Assembly: GCF_905212365.1 (NCBI RefSeq)
Contig: NZ_CAJMEH010000016.1
Coordinates: forward strand, 1-32,197
Source: an uncultured Phascolarctobacterium sp.
Lineage (GTDB): Bacteria > Bacillota > Negativicutes > Acidaminococcales > Acidaminococcaceae
Length of the DNA: 32,197 nt
Direction: 5' to 3'
A program made the position numbers and the translations under genes. The notes under the pieces are model-generated. The model was not told the origin of the DNA, ran no database searches, and saw only the letters and a list, made by a program, of their open reading frames with translations. Position 1 is the stretch's first letter; each line of letters begins with the position of its first letter. This document shows positions 14,279-22,773 of this stretch, in pieces.

Positions 14279-15531
14279 AGTTAGTGGTTTCCTACGATGG
14301 CAGCGCTTATCACGGCTTTCAAAAGCAGAAGAACGCCGTAACGGTGCAGAGCGTTTTAGAAGAGATGCTGGCGAAGCTGTGCGGCGAAAGGGTGGTTACG
14401 GCAGGCAGCGGCCGCACGGACGCAGGCGTGCATGCGCTGGCGCAGACCGTGACCTTTACAACCAACGGACGTATTCCCTGCGCCAATATTCTGCGGGCTT
14501 CCCGCACTATGCTGCCGCGAGATATTGTACTGCTGGACGCGCAGGAGGTAGAGAAGGGCTTTCACGCCCGTTTCAGCGCCTGCTGGAAAGTTTATCAGTA
14601 TAGGCTTTTATGTAACGATTATGATGACCCCTTTAGGGCGCGCTATGCTTGGCAGCTGCGGGAGCGGCTGGACGTGGAGGCTATGAACGAGGCTGCCGCT
14701 TTTTTGTGCGGTACGCATGATTTCAGCGCCTTTCGCAGTACGGGCAGCGTGGAAGGCTCGGCCGTTAAAACTATATACGAGGCCTATTGGCAGCGGCAGG
14801 GGCGGGAGCTGGTCTTTCGCATTGCCGGTGACGGCTTTTTGTACCATATGGTGCGCAATATCGTCTGGGCTTTGGTACAGGTGGGGTTGGGGAAGCGCGC
14901 TCCGTCCGACATTGCCGCCGAGTTGCTGACGCAGCGGGGCACGGTTTTAAACGAGCCTGCGCCGCCGGAGGGCTTATATTTGGAGCAGGTTTTTTACGAT
15001 AAGTATGCTTTTATGGAAACGGAACGGCTGTATTTGCGGCGGCTGAATCGGGGCGATTTCGCTCAACTGCGGCGCTTTTTGCAGGATGCGGAGGTTATGT
15101 ACGCCTGGGAGCATGCCTTCAGCGACGATAAGGTAAGCGTATGGCTGGAGGAAAACCTGCGCCGTTATGCAGATGATGGCTTTAGCTTTTTGGCTGTAAT
15201 AGAAAAGCAAAGCGGCCGCTTTTTGGGCGTTATCGGGCCGTTGATGGAGCATATCGACGGCGTAAAGGTTCCCGGTATCGCTTATATTCTGGCTAAGAAA
15301 TATTGGGGGCAGGGCTTTGCCAAAGAGGCGGCGCAGGCCAGCGCGGATTATCTGCGCAGCTTGGGCTATGAGCGCATCGTGGCGGAAATCAGGCCGGAAA
15401 ACGAGGCTTCTCTGAGGGTGGCACGGGCTTTGGGTATGCGGCGCTATGGTTCGTTTATCAAAAAATATCGTGGCCGTGAATTTTTGCACGACCTGTATTA
15501 TACCGACGCTGCTTTTGCTGAAAAAGTGTAA
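14266..15531 (+). CDS. truA: tRNA pseudouridine synthase TruA fused to a C-terminal GNAT acetyltransferase
   Basis: Residues 1 to about 248 are a complete TruA: LVVSYDGSAYHGFQ, catalytic-loop GSGRTDAGVHA with nucleophile Asp52, FHARFSACWKVYQYRL, and GDGFLYHMVRNIVWALVQVG. TruA makes pseudouridine at positions 38-40 of the tRNA anticodon arm. Residues about 250-415 begin METERLYLRRLNRGDFAQLRRFL and carry an acetyl-CoA-binding segment, YWGQGFAKEAAQA (about 346-358), followed by ENEASLRVARALGMRRYG. This is a RimJ/RimL-type GNAT fold. The two parts are joined without a stop. The internal ATG at 15013 has no Shine-Dalgarno site, so one polypeptide is expected. Usual TruA proteins end near the junction. 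The start overlaps ecfT by 13 bases. The acetyl acceptor is unknown. Confidence 0.93.
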   Translation: MRTIKLVVSYDGSAYHGFQKQKNAVTVQSVLEEMLAKLCGERVVTAGSGRTDAGVHALAQTVTFTTNGRIPCANILRASRTMLPRDIVLLDAQEVEKGFHARFSACWKVYQYRLLCNDYDDPFRARYAWQLRERLDVEAMNEAAAFLCGTHDFSAFRSTGSVEGSAVKTIYEAYWQRQGRELVFRIAGDGFLYHMVRNIVWALVQVGLGKRAPSDIAAELLTQRGTVLNEPAPPEGLYLEQVFYDKYAFMETERLYLRRLNRGDFAQLRRFLQDAEVMYAWEHAFSDDKVSVWLEENLRRYADDGFSFLAVIEKQSGRFLGVIGPLMEHIDGVKVPGIAYILAKKYWGQGFAKEAAQASADYLRSLGYERIVAEIRPENEASLRVARALGMRRYGSFIKKYRGREFLHDLYYTDAAFAEKV

Positions 15532-15550
15532 AAAACTGTGCAAAAATCTC

Positions 15551-15579
15551 TTGACTTACTATCTTGATTTCAGTATAAT
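15551..15579 (+). promoter_or_regulatory. Predicted rplM-rpsI promoter
   Basis: TTGACT (15551-15556) and TATAAT (15574-15579) with 17 bp spacing form a strong promoter 20 bases after the truA-GNAT stop. Confidence 0.82.
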
Positions 15580-15585
15580 ATATCT

Positions 15586-15680
15586 ACGTGATTTTCCGCT
15601 TGATTTCACTAGCCCCGAAATACGGTGAGAAGATCGCAACGAACTGTATATTTGGAATTTATCTAGGAGGGACACAAGCG
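15586..15680 (+). promoter_or_regulatory. 5' leader of rplM, possible ribosomal protein L13 leader
   Basis: The predicted transcript start near 15586 gives a leader of about 95 nt. It contains a small imperfect hairpin around CCCCG/CGGTGA (15608-15634) and ends with AGGAGGG. L13 leaders that autoregulate rplM-rpsI are known in Firmicutes; position and length fit, but I could not confirm the conserved structure. Confidence 0.35.
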
Positions 15681-16118
15681 ATGAAATCTTTTATGGCTAA
15701 TCCGTCCAACATCGAACGCAAATGGTTCGTTGTTGACGCAGCTGATAAAACTCTGGGCCGTTTGGCAGCAGAGGTTGCAAAAGTCCTGCGCGGTAAGCAT
15801 AAACCGACCTTTACCCCGCATATGGACACCGGTGATCACGTAATCATTATCAATGCAGATAAGGTTGTTCTGACCGGTAAGAAACTGACTAAGAAAGTTT
15901 ACTTCCATCATTCCGGTTATCTCGGCGGCGACAGCTATGTAAAGGCTGGCGATATGCTGAAGAAAAACCCTGTAAAAATGGTAGAGCTGGCTGTTAAGGG
16001 TATGATTCCTCATAACCGTCTGGGCAGCGACATTTTCTCCAAGCTTCATGTATACGCTGGCAGCGAGCATCCGCATGCAGCTCAAAAACCTGAAGTAATG
16101 GAACTCAACATCAGATAA
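15681..16118 (+). CDS. rplM: 50S ribosomal protein L13
   Basis: The 145-residue protein is full-length L13: KWFVVDAADKTLGRLAAEVAKVLRGKHKPTFTPHMDTGDHVIIINADKV, then GYLGGDSY and the C-terminal motif GMIPHNRLG...LHVYAGSEHPHAAQKPE. ATG 15681 follows AGGAGGG at 15665-15671 and gives the expected N-terminus; an upstream in-frame extension is rejected. It is co-transcribed with rpsI 21 bases downstream, the usual pair. Confidence 0.98.
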   Translation: MKSFMANPSNIERKWFVVDAADKTLGRLAAEVAKVLRGKHKPTFTPHMDTGDHVIIINADKVVLTGKKLTKKVYFHHSGYLGGDSYVKAGDMLKKNPVKMVELAVKGMIPHNRLGSDIFSKLHVYAGSEHPHAAQKPEVMELNIR

Positions 16119-16139
16119 CATCCGGGAGGGAACTAATAA

Positions 16140-16532
16140 ATGGCAGTAGTTACTTATAACGCAACCGGTCGTCGTAAATCTTCCGTTGCTCGCGTTCGCC
16201 TGGTTCCGGGTGAAGGCAACATCGTAATTAACGACCGCGAATTGAACCAATACTTTGGACTGAAAACCTTAGAGCTGATTGTAAACCAACCGCTCGAAGT
16301 TACCGAAACCAAAGGCAAATATGACGTACTAGTAAACGTAAACGGCGGCGGTATCTCCGGTCAAGCCGGCGCTATCCGTCACGGCATTGCTCGCGCACTG
16401 CTGAAGGTTGACGCTGAATTCCGTCCTGCTCTGAAAAAAGCAGGCTTCCTGACTCGCGACCCGCGCGAAAAAGAGCGTCGTAAATACGGCTTGAAGAAAG
16501 CTCGTAAAGCAAGCCAGTTCTCCAAGCGTTAA
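16140..16532 (+). CDS. rpsI: 30S ribosomal protein S9
   Basis: The 130-residue protein contains YNATGRRKSSVARVRLVPGEG, GGGISGQAGAIRHGIARALL and the basic C-terminal tail KYGLKKARKASQFSKR that reaches the ribosomal P site. Its start ATG 16140 follows GGGAGGG. A strong terminator closes the transcript. Confidence 0.98.
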   Translation: MAVVTYNATGRRKSSVARVRLVPGEGNIVINDRELNQYFGLKTLELIVNQPLEVTETKGKYDVLVNVNGGGISGQAGAIRHGIARALLKVDAEFRPALKKAGFLTRDPREKERRKYGLKKARKASQFSKR

Positions 16533-16569
16533 TTTTTGGACTGTTTGGATCCAATCACAAATCGCAGCA

Positions 16570-16605
16570 AAACCCTGCAACCAATTGGTTGCGGGGTTTA
16601 TTTTT
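16570..16605 (+). terminator. Terminator of rplM-rpsI
   Basis: AAACCCTGCAACC (16570-16582) pairs with GGTTGCGGGGTTT (16587-16599) over 13 base pairs including one T-G, loop AATT, followed by ATTTTT. Confidence 0.9.
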
Positions 16606-16652
16606 GTTGTTTTAAGCCTTTAAGAAAAAAATCTGCCGCGGCGAGGATATTT

Positions 16653-16661
16653 TGGTATAAT
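16653..16661 (+). promoter_or_regulatory. Predicted priA promoter (extended -10)
   Basis: TGGTATAAT gives a perfect TATAAT at 16656-16661 with an upstream TG. The -35 position is poor, which an extended -10 can tolerate. It lies about 54 bases before the priA ATG. Confidence 0.5.
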
Positions 16662-16714
16662 GGTTACAGATGCGGGTTGATGCCTGCTATTGACGTTTGG
16701 TTTTTGGAGGCAGT

Positions 16715-18988
16715 ATGTTTGCTGTTAATGTTGCGATAAATTTACCTGTGAAAAGCCTGTTTAAGCAATTTACCTACGCTGTGCCATCGGAGCTGGCCTT
16801 TTTGGATGGCGGCTGGCGCGTAGTTGTTCCCTTCAGCGGCCAGAAGGTGGAGGGCTTTGTGGTGGAGCGTACCGCTGTGCCTACGGATGCGGCGGTCGCC
16901 GCCAAGCTGAAAGCTGTGGAGGCGGCGCTGGGCGACCGCCCCTGGTTTGACGAGGAAATGCTGGCGACGGCACGGTGGCTGAGCCAGTATTATATGTGCA
17001 GCCTGGCGGAGGCTATGCGGCTGTTCGTGCCGGGAAAGAGCAGCATTAAGCGGCATGCCGTGCGTAATAAACAGGGACGCTTGTTATATTATGCTTATGA
17101 GGAACGCTTGAAGGAAAAAACGGTGCTGGCTTACTGCATTAACGACGCGGGACGGCAGGCCTGGGCGGAGCAGTTCTTGGCGACGCGAGCTAAAGGGCAG
17201 CATGCGGCGCTGGGCGTTTTGGCGGCAGCCGAAGATTGGCTGACTGTGCAGGAGCTGGAGCAACAGGGCGTAAGCGCTGCGGTAGCCAGAGCCTTGGCGC
17301 AGCGCGGCTTGGCCGAAGCGGGGCAGAAGCGTATTCTGCGCAACAGCTACGAGCGGCCGCAGCAGCGCGGCGAATATTTGCAGCTGACGGAGGAGCAGCG
17401 CCGTGCGATGAGCGCTGTCAATGAAGCTGTGGACTCAGACCGTCACCAATGCTTTTTATTGCAGGGAATTACGGGCAGCGGCAAAACGGAGGTTTATCTG
17501 CGTGCGGCGGCGCACGCTGTGGACGCTGGCAAGCAGGTGTTGGTGCTGGTACCGGAAATCGCCTTGACGGCGCAGCTGGTGAAGCGCTTTCAGGCGTGGT
17601 TCGGCAGCGGCATTGCGGTGGCGCATTCCAAGCTGTCGCAGAACGAGCGCGGTGACGTTTGGCACAGGATGCGTACTGGCCAGGCGCAGGTTTTGATAGG
17701 CGTGCGCAGCGCCGTGTTCGCGCCTTTTGCCAAGCTGGGACTGGTGATTATCGACGAGGAGCACGAGAGCAGCTATAAGCAGGAGGAACGGCCTAATTAT
17801 CACGCCCGCGATGTGGCGCTGGCCCGCTGCCGCCTTACTGGCTCGCCGCTGCTTTTGGGCAGCGCTACGCCCGACCTTTGCACCTATTATCGGGCGATGA
17901 CTGGTGCGTACACCCATTTGCGGCTAACGGAGCGGCCCAACGGCAGCCATTTGCCCCGGGTTGAGATTGTGGATATGCGCAGGGAGCTGGCGGAGAAAAA
18001 TTTCAGCGTGCTGTCGCGCAGGCTGCAGCAGGCTTTAGTGGCTGCGGCTGCCGCCGGGGAGCAGGCTATAGTGCTGCTGAACCGCCGCGGTTATTCTACC
18101 TTTGTTATGTGCCGCGACTGCGGGCAGACCATTACCTGCCCCCACTGCGCCGTAGCGTTGGTTTATCACAGTGCCCACGAGGATATGCGCTGTCATTACT
18201 GCGGCAATACGGCGACAGTGCCTGTGGAATGCCCTAATTGCCATAGTAAACGCATTAAATTTTTCGGTACCGGCACGCAGAAGGCGGAGGCTGAATTGCA
18301 GCGGCTGCCGCAGGTACGGGTGCTGCGTATGGATCAGGATTCCACTATGGCGAAGTTCGCTCACGAGGAGATTCTGCGGCGTTTTGCCGACGGCGAATGC
18401 AATGTGTTGATAGGTACGCAGATGGTGGCGAAGGGTCACGACATACCAAATGTTACGCTGGTGGGCGTGCTGTCGGCGGACAGCCCGCTGCACCTGCCGG
18501 ATTACCGCGCTTCGGAGCGGGCCTTTTCGCTGCTGACTCAGGCGGCGGGCAGAGCTGGGCGCGGCGATAAGCCGGGTCAGGTTATTTTTCAGACCTATGA
18601 GGCGGAAAATAACATTATTCGCTTGGCGGCGCGGCAGGATTACGATACCTTTGCGCAAGAGGAATTAAAGGAGCGGCAGGCTTTCTTTTATCCGCCCTTT
18701 TCTCAGATATTGAAGCTGACAGTGTGGGATAAGGACGAGGGAGCAGGCTTGGCGCTGGCGCAGAAGCTGGTGTTTTATCTGCAGCGGCTGCAGCTGGAAA
18801 AGAAGCTGGCCGATGTGCAGATTGCCGGGCCTTTTCCGGCGCTGGTGGCGAAGGTGCGTGACCTGTACCGCTTCAATGTTTTGCTTAAAGCGGCGGATAT
18901 GCAGCCGGTGAAGGAGGCTTTGTTGAACAGCGAATTCAAGGAGCAGCCTAATTTGTTTTTTGACGTTGACCCGGCGTCGGTTATTTAA
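16715..18988 (+). CDS. priA: Primosomal protein N' (replication restart helicase PriA)
   Basis: The 757-residue protein has the N-terminal 3'-DNA-binding domain (INLPVKSLFKQFTYAVP) and winged helix. The helicase core follows, with Walker A GITGSGKTEVY (251-261), DEEH box (347-350), GSATPD, and the zinc-binding insert with eight cysteines (466, 469, 475, 478, 493, 496, 506, 509). Helicase motifs V/VI are GTQMVAKGHD and QAAGRAGR. PriA recognises stalled forks and loads the replicative helicase. Start ATG 16715 follows GGAGG. def follows under its own promoter. Confidence 0.98.
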   Translation: MFAVNVAINLPVKSLFKQFTYAVPSELAFLDGGWRVVVPFSGQKVEGFVVERTAVPTDAAVAAKLKAVEAALGDRPWFDEEMLATARWLSQYYMCSLAEAMRLFVPGKSSIKRHAVRNKQGRLLYYAYEERLKEKTVLAYCINDAGRQAWAEQFLATRAKGQHAALGVLAAAEDWLTVQELEQQGVSAAVARALAQRGLAEAGQKRILRNSYERPQQRGEYLQLTEEQRRAMSAVNEAVDSDRHQCFLLQGITGSGKTEVYLRAAAHAVDAGKQVLVLVPEIALTAQLVKRFQAWFGSGIAVAHSKLSQNERGDVWHRMRTGQAQVLIGVRSAVFAPFAKLGLVIIDEEHESSYKQEERPNYHARDVALARCRLTGSPLLLGSATPDLCTYYRAMTGAYTHLRLTERPNGSHLPRVEIVDMRRELAEKNFSVLSRRLQQALVAAAAAGEQAIVLLNRRGYSTFVMCRDCGQTITCPHCAVALVYHSAHEDMRCHYCGNTATVPVECPNCHSKRIKFFGTGTQKAEAELQRLPQVRVLRMDQDSTMAKFAHEEILRRFADGECNVLIGTQMVAKGHDIPNVTLVGVLSADSPLHLPDYRASERAFSLLTQAAGRAGRGDKPGQVIFQTYEAENNIIRLAARQDYDTFAQEELKERQAFFYPPFSQILKLTVWDKDEGAGLALAQKLVFYLQRLQLEKKLADVQIAGPFPALVAKVRDLYRFNVLLKAADMQPVKEALLNSEFKEQPNLFFDVDPASVI

Positions 18989-19005
18989 ATGCGGTTGACC
19001 GAGGT

Positions 19006-19035
19006 TTGCTTATTTGCGCCCGGATGTGCTATAAT
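19006..19035 (+). promoter_or_regulatory. Predicted def operon promoter
   Basis: TTGCTT (19006-19011) and TATAAT (19030-19035) are 18 bp apart, with a TG at 19027-19028 (extended -10). This would drive def-fmt-DUF116-rsmB-rlmN and the genes beyond. Confidence 0.6.
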
Positions 19036-19056
19036 AAAAAATTAAGATATATATGC

Positions 19057-19080
19057 GGGCAGGCTTTGTTCTGCCTGCTT
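19057..19080 (+). other. Hairpin in the def 5' leader
   Basis: GCAGGC (19059-19064) pairs with GCCTGC (19073-19078), extendable by G-T pairs, followed by TTTG. It lies between the promoter and the Shine-Dalgarno site TAAGGAGG (19103-19110) and could be a weak attenuator. Confidence 0.4.
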
Positions 19081-19120
19081 TGATAACAGATCAGATGGTT
19101 TTTAAGGAGGCTTTTTGCGA

Positions 19121-19612
19121 ATGGCAAATAATAAATTGCTGAAGATTTTAGTGGCCGGCGATCCGGTGCTGCGTCAGGTAGCCAAGCCGGTGGAGCGGAT
19201 AGATAAGAAGCTGCTGCGCTTATTGAAGGATATGGCGGAAACCATGTACGCCGCCGACGGCGTGGGCCTGGCTGCGCCGCAGGTGGGCGTATCCAAGCGC
19301 GTAGTAGTTATCGATGTGGGCGAGGGCCTGCTGGAGCTTATCAATCCTGTGATTGTGAAAAAGGAGGGCTCGGCGCTGGGCAGCGAGGGCTGTCTTTCCG
19401 TGCCTGATTACGAGGGCGAGGTGGAACGCGCCAGCTATGTGGAATGCGAATTTACCGACCGCAGCGGCAAACGAATGCTGCTGCAGGCTCACGAGCTTTT
19501 GGCTGTGTGCATTCAGCATGAGCTGGATCACCTGGACGGTATTTTGTTTATCGACAAGGCTGCTACGCTGACGCCTAAGCAAAGGACTACGCCGGCAGAT
19601 GTGGTGAAATAA
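19121..19612 (+). CDS. def: Peptide deformylase
   Basis: The 163-residue metalloenzyme has all three family motifs: GVGLAAPQVG (about 47-56), EGCLSVP with the metal-ligand Cys91, and QHELDHLDG with His133 and His137 as ligands and the catalytic Glu134 between. It removes the formyl group from nascent N-formylmethionine, reversing the effect of the fmt product encoded next. ATG 19121 is preferred over a TTG two codons upstream because of spacing to TAAGGAGG. Confidence 0.98.
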   Translation: MANNKLLKILVAGDPVLRQVAKPVERIDKKLLRLLKDMAETMYAADGVGLAAPQVGVSKRVVVIDVGEGLLELINPVIVKKEGSALGSEGCLSVPDYEGEVERASYVECEFTDRSGKRMLLQAHELLAVCIQHELDHLDGILFIDKAATLTPKQRTTPADVVK

Positions 19613-19635
19613 GGATTAAGGGAGCGAGAAATTTT

Positions 19636-20586
19636 ATGATGCGGATAGTATTTATGGGCACTCCCGATTTTGCCGTGGGCAGCTTGAAGGCCATAAGCGA
19701 ATGCGGGAAATATGAGATTGCAGGCGTTGTTACCCAGCCTGACCGGCCCAAGGGACGAGGCAATAAAATGCTGATGACGCCGGTGAAGGAGTATGCGCTG
19801 AGCAAGGGCTATACTGTTTATCAGCCTCAGCGCGTTAAAACTGCGGAATTTATCGAGGTGCTGCGCGCTTTGCAGCCTGATTTAATTGTGGTGGCTGCTT
19901 TTGGTCAGCTGCTGAATAAGGAGCTTTTGACGCTGCCAAGATTCGGCTGCATTAACGTACACGCTTCGCTACTGCCTAAATACCGCGGCGCTGCGCCGAT
20001 TCAGTATGCCATTATCAAGGGCGAGAAGGAATCCGGCGTAACTATTATGCAGATGGACGTGGGCATGGATACCGGCGATATGCTGGGCAAGGTAATTGTG
20101 CCTATCGAAGAGAATACCACTATGGGAGATTTGCACGACCAGCTGCGGGATAAGGGCGCAGAGCTTTTGCTGCAGGTGATGGAGCAGATTGAAAAGGGTA
20201 CGGTAAGGGCGGAAAAGCAGGACGACAGCCAGGCGACTTACGCCAGCCTGCTGGACCGCAGCATGGAACGCATCGACTGGTCGAAGCCTGCGCAGGAGGT
20301 ACACAATTTAATCCGCGGCTTTAACCCTGCGCCCAGCACCTTTACGACGCTGCCTAACGGCAAGAGCCTGAAGCTTTGGGGCAGCCGCTTAACGGCGCAG
20401 ACCAGCGCTGCCGCTCCCGGTACGGTGGTGGCAGTGGGCAAGCGCAGCTTTTTTGTGGCCTGCGGCAGCGGCGTACTGGAAATTACCGAGGTGCAGCCGG
20501 AATCGAAGAAGCGCATGCCTGCGCAGGTGTTCATTAACGGACGCGGCGTGCAGGAGGGCGAGCTTTTAGGCGGCCCTCAGGAGTAA
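19636..20586 (+). CDS. fmt: Methionyl-tRNA formyltransferase
   Basis: The 316-residue enzyme has RIVFMGTPDFAV at the start, the catalytic block INVHASLLPKYRGAAPIQYAII, then MQMDVGMDTGDML. A C-terminal OB-like domain (about 205-316) begins after RIDWSKPAQEVHNLIRGFNP. It formylates initiator Met-tRNA using 10-formyl-THF. It lies 23 bases after def, in the usual def-fmt pair; AAGGGAG precedes the ATG. Confidence 0.98.
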   Translation: MMRIVFMGTPDFAVGSLKAISECGKYEIAGVVTQPDRPKGRGNKMLMTPVKEYALSKGYTVYQPQRVKTAEFIEVLRALQPDLIVVAAFGQLLNKELLTLPRFGCINVHASLLPKYRGAAPIQYAIIKGEKESGVTIMQMDVGMDTGDMLGKVIVPIEENTTMGDLHDQLRDKGAELLLQVMEQIEKGTVRAEKQDDSQATYASLLDRSMERIDWSKPAQEVHNLIRGFNPAPSTFTTLPNGKSLKLWGSRLTAQTSAAAPGTVVAVGKRSFFVACGSGVLEITEVQPESKKRMPAQVFINGRGVQEGELLGGPQE

Positions 20587-20604
20587 AAAGGAGTTTCTTA
20601 TTCC

Positions 20605-21420
20605 ATGATGGAAGACGCATTTAAACCGAAAAAAAGAATTTTTATGGCTTTGACCTCTGTCAGCGCGCTTTTGGGCGCTATGATGATTTATATGGTCTGG
20701 AGGGTGACGGTGCCCGGCTTGGCGCAGATATCTTGGCTGCTGCCCATCGTTTTTGGTCTGGTGGGCGCGGTGCTGGTAGCGGCGCTGCTCAGCGGCGTAC
20801 TGGGAATAGTGATGGCGCTTTTGGGACTGCCGGTGATGAAGCTGTTGTTTTTCTGGGCTTGGAAGGCTATAAATATCTTATTCCCTTTTGCCGTAGTGCT
20901 GGGACGGCTTTTTAATATTCCCCGCGACAGAATCGAGCAGTCCTTTATCGAGGTCAGCAATAATCTGGTGCTGCAGCATAAGGTAAAGGTTTCTGCCAAT
21001 CGCATTATGATTTTAACGCCCCATTGTATTCAGCTGGATACCTGCGTGCATAAGATTACCCGTAATGTAGAGAATTGCCGTCAATGCGGCCGCTGTTCCG
21101 TAGGCGAAATGCTGGGGCTGGCTCATAAGTACGGCTGCCATTTTGCCGTGGCTACGGGCGGTACGCTGGCACGGCAGATGGTCAAGCAGGCGCGTCCCAA
21201 GGCCATTGTGGCCGTGGCCTGCGAGCGCGATTTAACCAGCGGTATTCAGGACGTGTTTCCACTGCCGGTTTTGGGCGTACTCAATGAGCGCCCTTTCGGT
21301 CCCTGCTTTAATACGCGCGTGGATATTAAAAAACTGGAAACGGCCATTTTAGCTTTTATGGATGACGAGGAAGCAAAGGAAAAGAATGCAGAAGCAAACG
21401 ATAAAGCAGCCCAAAACTAA
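20605..21420 (+). CDS. DUF116 domain membrane protein
   Basis: The 271-residue protein has two or three N-terminal membrane helices (about 13-100). A cytoplasmic DUF116 domain follows: RIEQSFIEVSNNLVL, LTPHCIQLDTCVHKITRNVENCRQCGRCSVGEMLGLA, ATGGTLARQMVKQARPKAIVAVACERDLTSGIQD. Conserved cysteines in the CxxCGxC-like cluster suggest metal or Fe-S binding, but the function is unknown. DUF116 genes commonly sit between fmt and rsmB in Clostridia and Negativicutes, as here. The C-terminal tail is charged (DDEEAKEKNAEANDKAAQN) and its coding sequence overlaps rsmB by 35 bases. Confidence 0.9.
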   Translation: MMEDAFKPKKRIFMALTSVSALLGAMMIYMVWRVTVPGLAQISWLLPIVFGLVGAVLVAALLSGVLGIVMALLGLPVMKLLFFWAWKAINILFPFAVVLGRLFNIPRDRIEQSFIEVSNNLVLQHKVKVSANRIMILTPHCIQLDTCVHKITRNVENCRQCGRCSVGEMLGLAHKYGCHFAVATGGTLARQMVKQARPKAIVAVACERDLTSGIQDVFPLPVLGVLNERPFGPCFNTRVDIKKLETAILAFMDDEEAKEKNAEANDKAAQN

Positions 21421-22768
21421 GCAGGCACGTTCAGCGGCACCCAACGCCCGCAGCGCGGCGCTGACGGTGCTGCAGCAGGTATTGGCGGAAGGCGCTTATA
21501 CGAACATCGCCGTTAATAAATATTTGCGCGCTCATGCCCTGGAGGATATGGAGAGGCACTTTTTTACAGAATTGGTTTATGGCACGGTGAAGGCAGCAGG
21601 CACGCTGGACTGGTATTTGGAGCGCTGTGTCAGCCGTCCGCTTGGGTCCGTAGCGCCGGAAATTTTGCAGGTGCTGCGGCTGAGCGCTTACCAGCTTTTG
21701 TTTATGGAGCGGATTCCTGCTTCGGCGGCCTGCAACGAGGCCGTAAAGCTGGCGCGCAGCGTTAGCCACGAGGGCAGCGCTAAATTTGTCAACGGTGTAT
21801 TGCGCGGTTTGCTGCGCAAGCTGCAGGCAGGGGAGATAGCTTTGCCTGACCCGCAGCAGGACGACGCCGGGTACTTGGCGATTAAATATTACCATCCGCG
21901 CTGGCTGGTGAAGCGCTGGCTGGGGCCCTGGGGCAAAGAGGGCACAGAGGCGCTTTTGGCCTTTGATAATAGTCCTGCGCCGGTGTGCCTGCGGACGAAC
22001 ACCTTGATGACGACAAGAGAGCGCCTGCTGGCCGCTTTGCAGGAGATGGGTGCGGAGGCGCACACTTCCCGATGGAGCGAAGATGGCATCGTTTGCGATA
22101 AGCTGCCGTCGCTGAGCGGTATGCTGGCAAAAATGCAGCAGGATTTTTATGTGCAGGACGAAAGCTCTATGCTGGTGGGCCGCGCAGTGAACCCGCAGCC
22201 GGGTATGCGCGTATTGGATTTGTGCAGCGCGCCCGGCGGCAAGGCAACGCATCTGGCGCAGCTGATGCGTAACCAGGGAGAGATAATCGCCTGCGATATT
22301 CATGAGCATAAGCTGCGTTTAATAGAAGAAAATGCCCGGCGCTTAGGCGTAAGCTGCATTAAAACGCTGCTGAACGACGCCGGCGCATTGCGGGAGGAGT
22401 GGCTGAATACCTTCGACCGGGTGCTGGTGGACGCGCCCTGCTCCGGCATGGGCGTGCTGCGGCGGCGGGCCGAAGCACGTTGGTGTAAGCAGCGCAAGGA
22501 TTTAAAGCTGTTTCCGCCCTTGCAGCTGGCTATTTTAAATAATGCGGCTCGCTATGTTAAAGAAGGCGGACGCTTGGTATACAGCACCTGCACCATCGAG
22601 CAGGCAGAAAATCATTATTTAATTGAAGAATTTTTGACGCAGAACAGCCAGTGGCAGCGCGTGCCCTTGACCCATCCCCTGACGGGCGAGACGGAGGAGG
22701 AGCTGCAGCTGCTGCCCCAACGCGACGGGGTGGACGGCTTTTACATCTGCGTTTTGGAGCGCAGGTAA
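21386..22768 (+). CDS. rsmB: 16S rRNA (cytosine-967-C5)-methyltransferase RsmB
   Basis: The 460-residue protein has an N-terminal NusB-like RNA-binding domain (about 20-150; ARSAALTVLQQVLAEGAYTNIAVNKYL). A Rossmann SAM methyltransferase domain follows, with RVLDLCSAPGGKATHLAQLM, the DAPCSGMGVLRR block and VYSTCTIEQAENHYLIEEFL, which carry the two catalytic cysteines of the m5C family. It methylates 16S rRNA C967. ATG 21386 follows AAAGGA and lies inside the DUF116 gene. The track-long version starting earlier would have no ribosome-binding site. Confidence 0.96.
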   Translation: MQKQTIKQPKTKQARSAAPNARSAALTVLQQVLAEGAYTNIAVNKYLRAHALEDMERHFFTELVYGTVKAAGTLDWYLERCVSRPLGSVAPEILQVLRLSAYQLLFMERIPASAACNEAVKLARSVSHEGSAKFVNGVLRGLLRKLQAGEIALPDPQQDDAGYLAIKYYHPRWLVKRWLGPWGKEGTEALLAFDNSPAPVCLRTNTLMTTRERLLAALQEMGAEAHTSRWSEDGIVCDKLPSLSGMLAKMQQDFYVQDESSMLVGRAVNPQPGMRVLDLCSAPGGKATHLAQLMRNQGEIIACDIHEHKLRLIEENARRLGVSCIKTLLNDAGALREEWLNTFDRVLVDAPCSGMGVLRRRAEARWCKQRKDLKLFPPLQLAILNNAARYVKEGGRLVYSTCTIEQAENHYLIEEFLTQNSQWQRVPLTHPLTGETEEELQLLPQRDGVDGFYICVLERR

Positions 22769-22773
22769 AAGTA

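Noticed and set aside
15013..15531. GNAT acetyltransferase as a separate gene
   Set aside because: It is in frame with truA with no stop between, and the ATG at 15013 lacks a Shine-Dalgarno site, so it is described as a fusion domain.
21431..22309. 292-codon minus-strand ORF
   Set aside because: Antisense of rsmB with no domain, start site or promoter; GC-rich coding DNA leaves such open frames.
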